Shown in pieces: positions 6,185-7,507 of a stretch of 7,507 nt of DNA. The DNA comes from Planctomycetota bacterium (lineage in GTDB: Bacteria; Planctomycetota; UBA1135). How positions within the stretch are numbered: position 1 is the stretch's first letter; every line of letters starts with the position of its first letter. Both the position numbers and the translations under genes were made by a program. A model generated the notes under the pieces. It was not told where the DNA came from and ran no database searches. It saw only the letters and a list, made by a program, of their open reading frames with translations. The stretch lies in assembly GCA_014382465.1 (NCBI GenBank), contig JACNJP010000306.1, forward strand, positions 1 to 7,507, read 5' to 3'.

Positions 6185-7298
6185 CCGCCGCGTCGTCGCG
6201 GACGCGGGCGGCAGCACCCAGCCCCGCCGCCGCCCGCCGTAGGTCGCGCTCGATTCCCTCCAGAGTGCGGCCAGCGGCCTTCCGGGACAGGAAGGCCGGG
6301 AAGGCGCGGAAGATCAGGCGCATGCCGCCGACCGGCCGGCGCCAGGGCGCCAGGCCCATGCGCTCGGCGCAGCCGCTGTAGAAGCGGTCGGTGAAGAGCT
6401 GCATCAGCACCGCCGAGCTGCGGGCGAAGCTGACCCCGGGGAAGGGCAGGTTGGCGATCAGGCGGCGGTAGCGGGGGGCCAGCTCGAGGGCCCGGCCGAG
6501 CAGCGCCTCGCGCGCCGCCAGCACCCGCGCCGCCCCCTCGGGCCGCGCCGGGTCGCCGCCCAGGTCGCCGCGCAGCTCCGGCCGGTAGGCGACACCCCGT
6601 GCGAGGTCCTTCTCGACGTCGCGCGTGATGTTGGCGAGCTGGACGTATTCGCCGACCGCCAGGGCGTCCTGCTCCTGCTCCGGGCTGAGCGGCTGCTTCA
6701 GGCTGAGCTGCAGCGCGAAGCGCACCGGCTGGCCCATGACGCCGTGGCAGTAGCGCGACAGCTGCTCGCCGTCCTCGAGCACGCCGCCCTGGCCGTGGAA
6801 GGCGCGCGCCGACCAGCGCATGCTGCCGGCCATGTCGCCGACGACCTCGCCCACCAGCTCCCGGTGCGGGGCGGCCAGCCCGGCGTAGACCTGGTCGACC
6901 AGCGGGTGCTTCTCGACCAGCAGGAGGTGCGCCCGGTCGCGCGGGTCCTGCACCACCTGGTCCTGGATGGCGGCCGCCGGCGCCAGGGTGTCCTGGTGCA
7001 TGCGGTCTGCGAAGGCGCCGAGGGCCCGCACCCGGGCCTCGCCGTCGGGCTCGTGGTCCTCGAAGGCGTCGAGCGTGCGGCAGTAGAGGTAGCCGACCGC
7101 CGCGGTGAGGGCGGTGCGGGCCGGCAGCATGGTGATGCAGGCCGAGAAGCTGCGCGCGGCGTGCGGCAGGACCGCCCAGACGAAGCGCTCGGGCTCGTCG
7201 ATGGCGCGCAGCTTCGCCAGGTCCGGCTGGCGCCGGTTCAGGACCAGGTCCCGCGCCAGCAGGACCGGCCGTCGCAGGGCGTAAGGCAGCGCCGACAT
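6174..7298 (-). CDS. Squalene/phytoene synthase family protein
   Basis: This is a 374-aa member of the head-to-head trans-isoprenyl diphosphate synthase family, which condenses two prenyl diphosphates (farnesyl to presqualene/squalene, or geranylgeranyl to phytoene) in sterol, hopanoid or carotenoid routes. Seen: RSF near 49-51 (substrate diphosphate region); the first Asp-rich motif DAFED at 77-81, within YCRTLDAFED; a YCHGVMG segment at 183-189; and the second Asp-rich motif in NITRDVEKD at 223-231 (D227 and D231). These bind Mg-diphosphate. The TLDAFED context resembles the TVEDD-type first motif of squalene synthases at least as much as phytoene synthases, so squalene synthase is plausible, but the product is unproven. 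Length is slightly longer than usual (about 280-350), with an Ala/Arg-rich C-terminal tail. ATG 7298 lacks a Shine-Dalgarno (the preceding bases are pyrimidine-rich), so the start is moderately certain. Its stop overlaps the convergent fragment to its left. Composition is that of the chromosome arms. Confidence 0.88.
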   Translation of the reverse strand: MSALPYALRRPVLLARDLVLNRRQPDLAKLRAIDEPERFVWAVLPHAARSFSACITMLPARTALTAAVGYLYCRTLDAFEDHEPDGEARVRALGAFADRMHQDTLAPAAAIQDQVVQDPRDRAHLLLVEKHPLVDQVYAGLAAPHRELVGEVVGDMAGSMRWSARAFHGQGGVLEDGEQLSRYCHGVMGQPVRFALQLSLKQPLSPEQEQDALAVGEYVQLANITRDVEKDLARGVAYRPELRGDLGGDPARPEGAARVLAAREALLGRALELAPRYRRLIANLPFPGVSFARSSAVLMQLFTDRFYSGCAERMGLAPWRRPVGGMRLIFRAFPAFLSRKAAGRTLEGIERDLRRAAAGLGAAARVRDDAAATG

Positions 7299-7361
7299 CG
7301 GGGGAGAGGGTAACGGCTGCTAGGCTGGCGGTGCTGCGAGGCCACGCGCCCGGCCGAGGCC

Positions 7362-7507
7362 TCAGCCGCCCAGGCGGGCCCCCAGCGCCTCCCCCACATC
7401 GCCCAACCCCGTGGCGACGCCCCTTCCGGACCCGGCCCCCCCGTAGGTTGCCCGCACCCCGCGCCCGCCGAAGGCGTCGCAGGTTTGCCCGGCCCCCCCC
7501 CGGGCCC
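7362..7507 (-). CDS. Possible C-terminus of an upstream gene running off the right edge
   Basis: A minus-strand frame is open from the right edge to TGA at 7364-7362. It gives about 47 residues containing GQTCDAFGGRGVRATYGG and ending in VGEALGARLGG. The last part looks like an ordinary amphipathic protein end, and the stop lies 63 bases before the synthase start on the same strand, a spacing that fits an operon. Very high GC makes open frames common here, and the last bases include long single-base runs that are prone to sequencing error. I do not recognise the family. Confidence 0.35.
   Translation of the reverse strand, partial: ARGGAGQTCDAFGGRGVRATYGGAGSGRGVATGLGDVGEALGARLGG

Noticed and set aside
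6744..7313. 189-codon plus-strand frame opposite the synthase
   Set aside because: It is antisense to a gene with intact family motifs, and no independent signal supports it.
7480..7507. Long C run at the right edge as a possible structural element
   Set aside because: More likely a GC-extreme or low-quality sequence end; nothing else marks it as functional.

Overview
The window is a stretch of a GC-rich bacterial chromosome. Both outer arms (about 1-1150 and 6030-7507) look close to 70% GC, with nearly all-G/C third codon positions. The middle (about 1150-5600) is visibly less GC-rich. Planctomycetota, or a similar GC-rich lineage rich in secreted proteins (Myxococcota, Acidobacteriota), is the best guess. 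It rests on carboxypeptidase-regulatory-type beta-sandwich exoproteins, a glycine-rich exported protein, a C-terminal fragment of a type common in planctomycete secreted proteins, and a squalene/phytoene-synthase-family enzyme. No rRNA or other marker gene is present to confirm this.

Layout from left to right. At 42-1148 (+) lies an NAD-dependent epimerase/dehydratase-family (extended SDR) protein; its frame stays open to the left edge, so its true start may be outside the window. A 102-base gap follows. Next is a three-gene minus-strand operon, read from 5491 down to 1251. It encodes a small secreted glycine-rich, partly collagen-like protein (5491-4814), a membrane-anchored protein of about four beta-sandwich domains (4750-3263), and a larger relative of about five such domains (3266-1251). 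The last two genes overlap by two bases with a Shine-Dalgarno sequence inside the end of the upstream gene. The operon leader carries a strong RBS and a hairpin.

To the right (5639-6031, minus) is a remnant of an IS transposase that has lost its middle, including the catalytic core, yet stays in frame. It abuts an orphan C-terminal piece of a secreted-type protein (6032-6184, +). That piece overlaps, tail to tail, the end of an intact squalene/phytoene synthase-like gene (6174-7298, -). The C-terminus of a further minus-strand reading frame may run off the right edge.

How the parts may work together: the three-gene operon looks like a cell-envelope or surface module, one released or surface glycine-rich protein plus two anchored multi-domain beta-sandwich proteins. 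It sits in a compositionally distinct block bordered on one side by transposon debris, which fits acquisition by transfer. Its function is not recognisable from sequence. The two flanking enzymes (a sugar-nucleotide-type SDR and an isoprenoid condensing enzyme) are chromosomal in composition and have no evident functional link to it.
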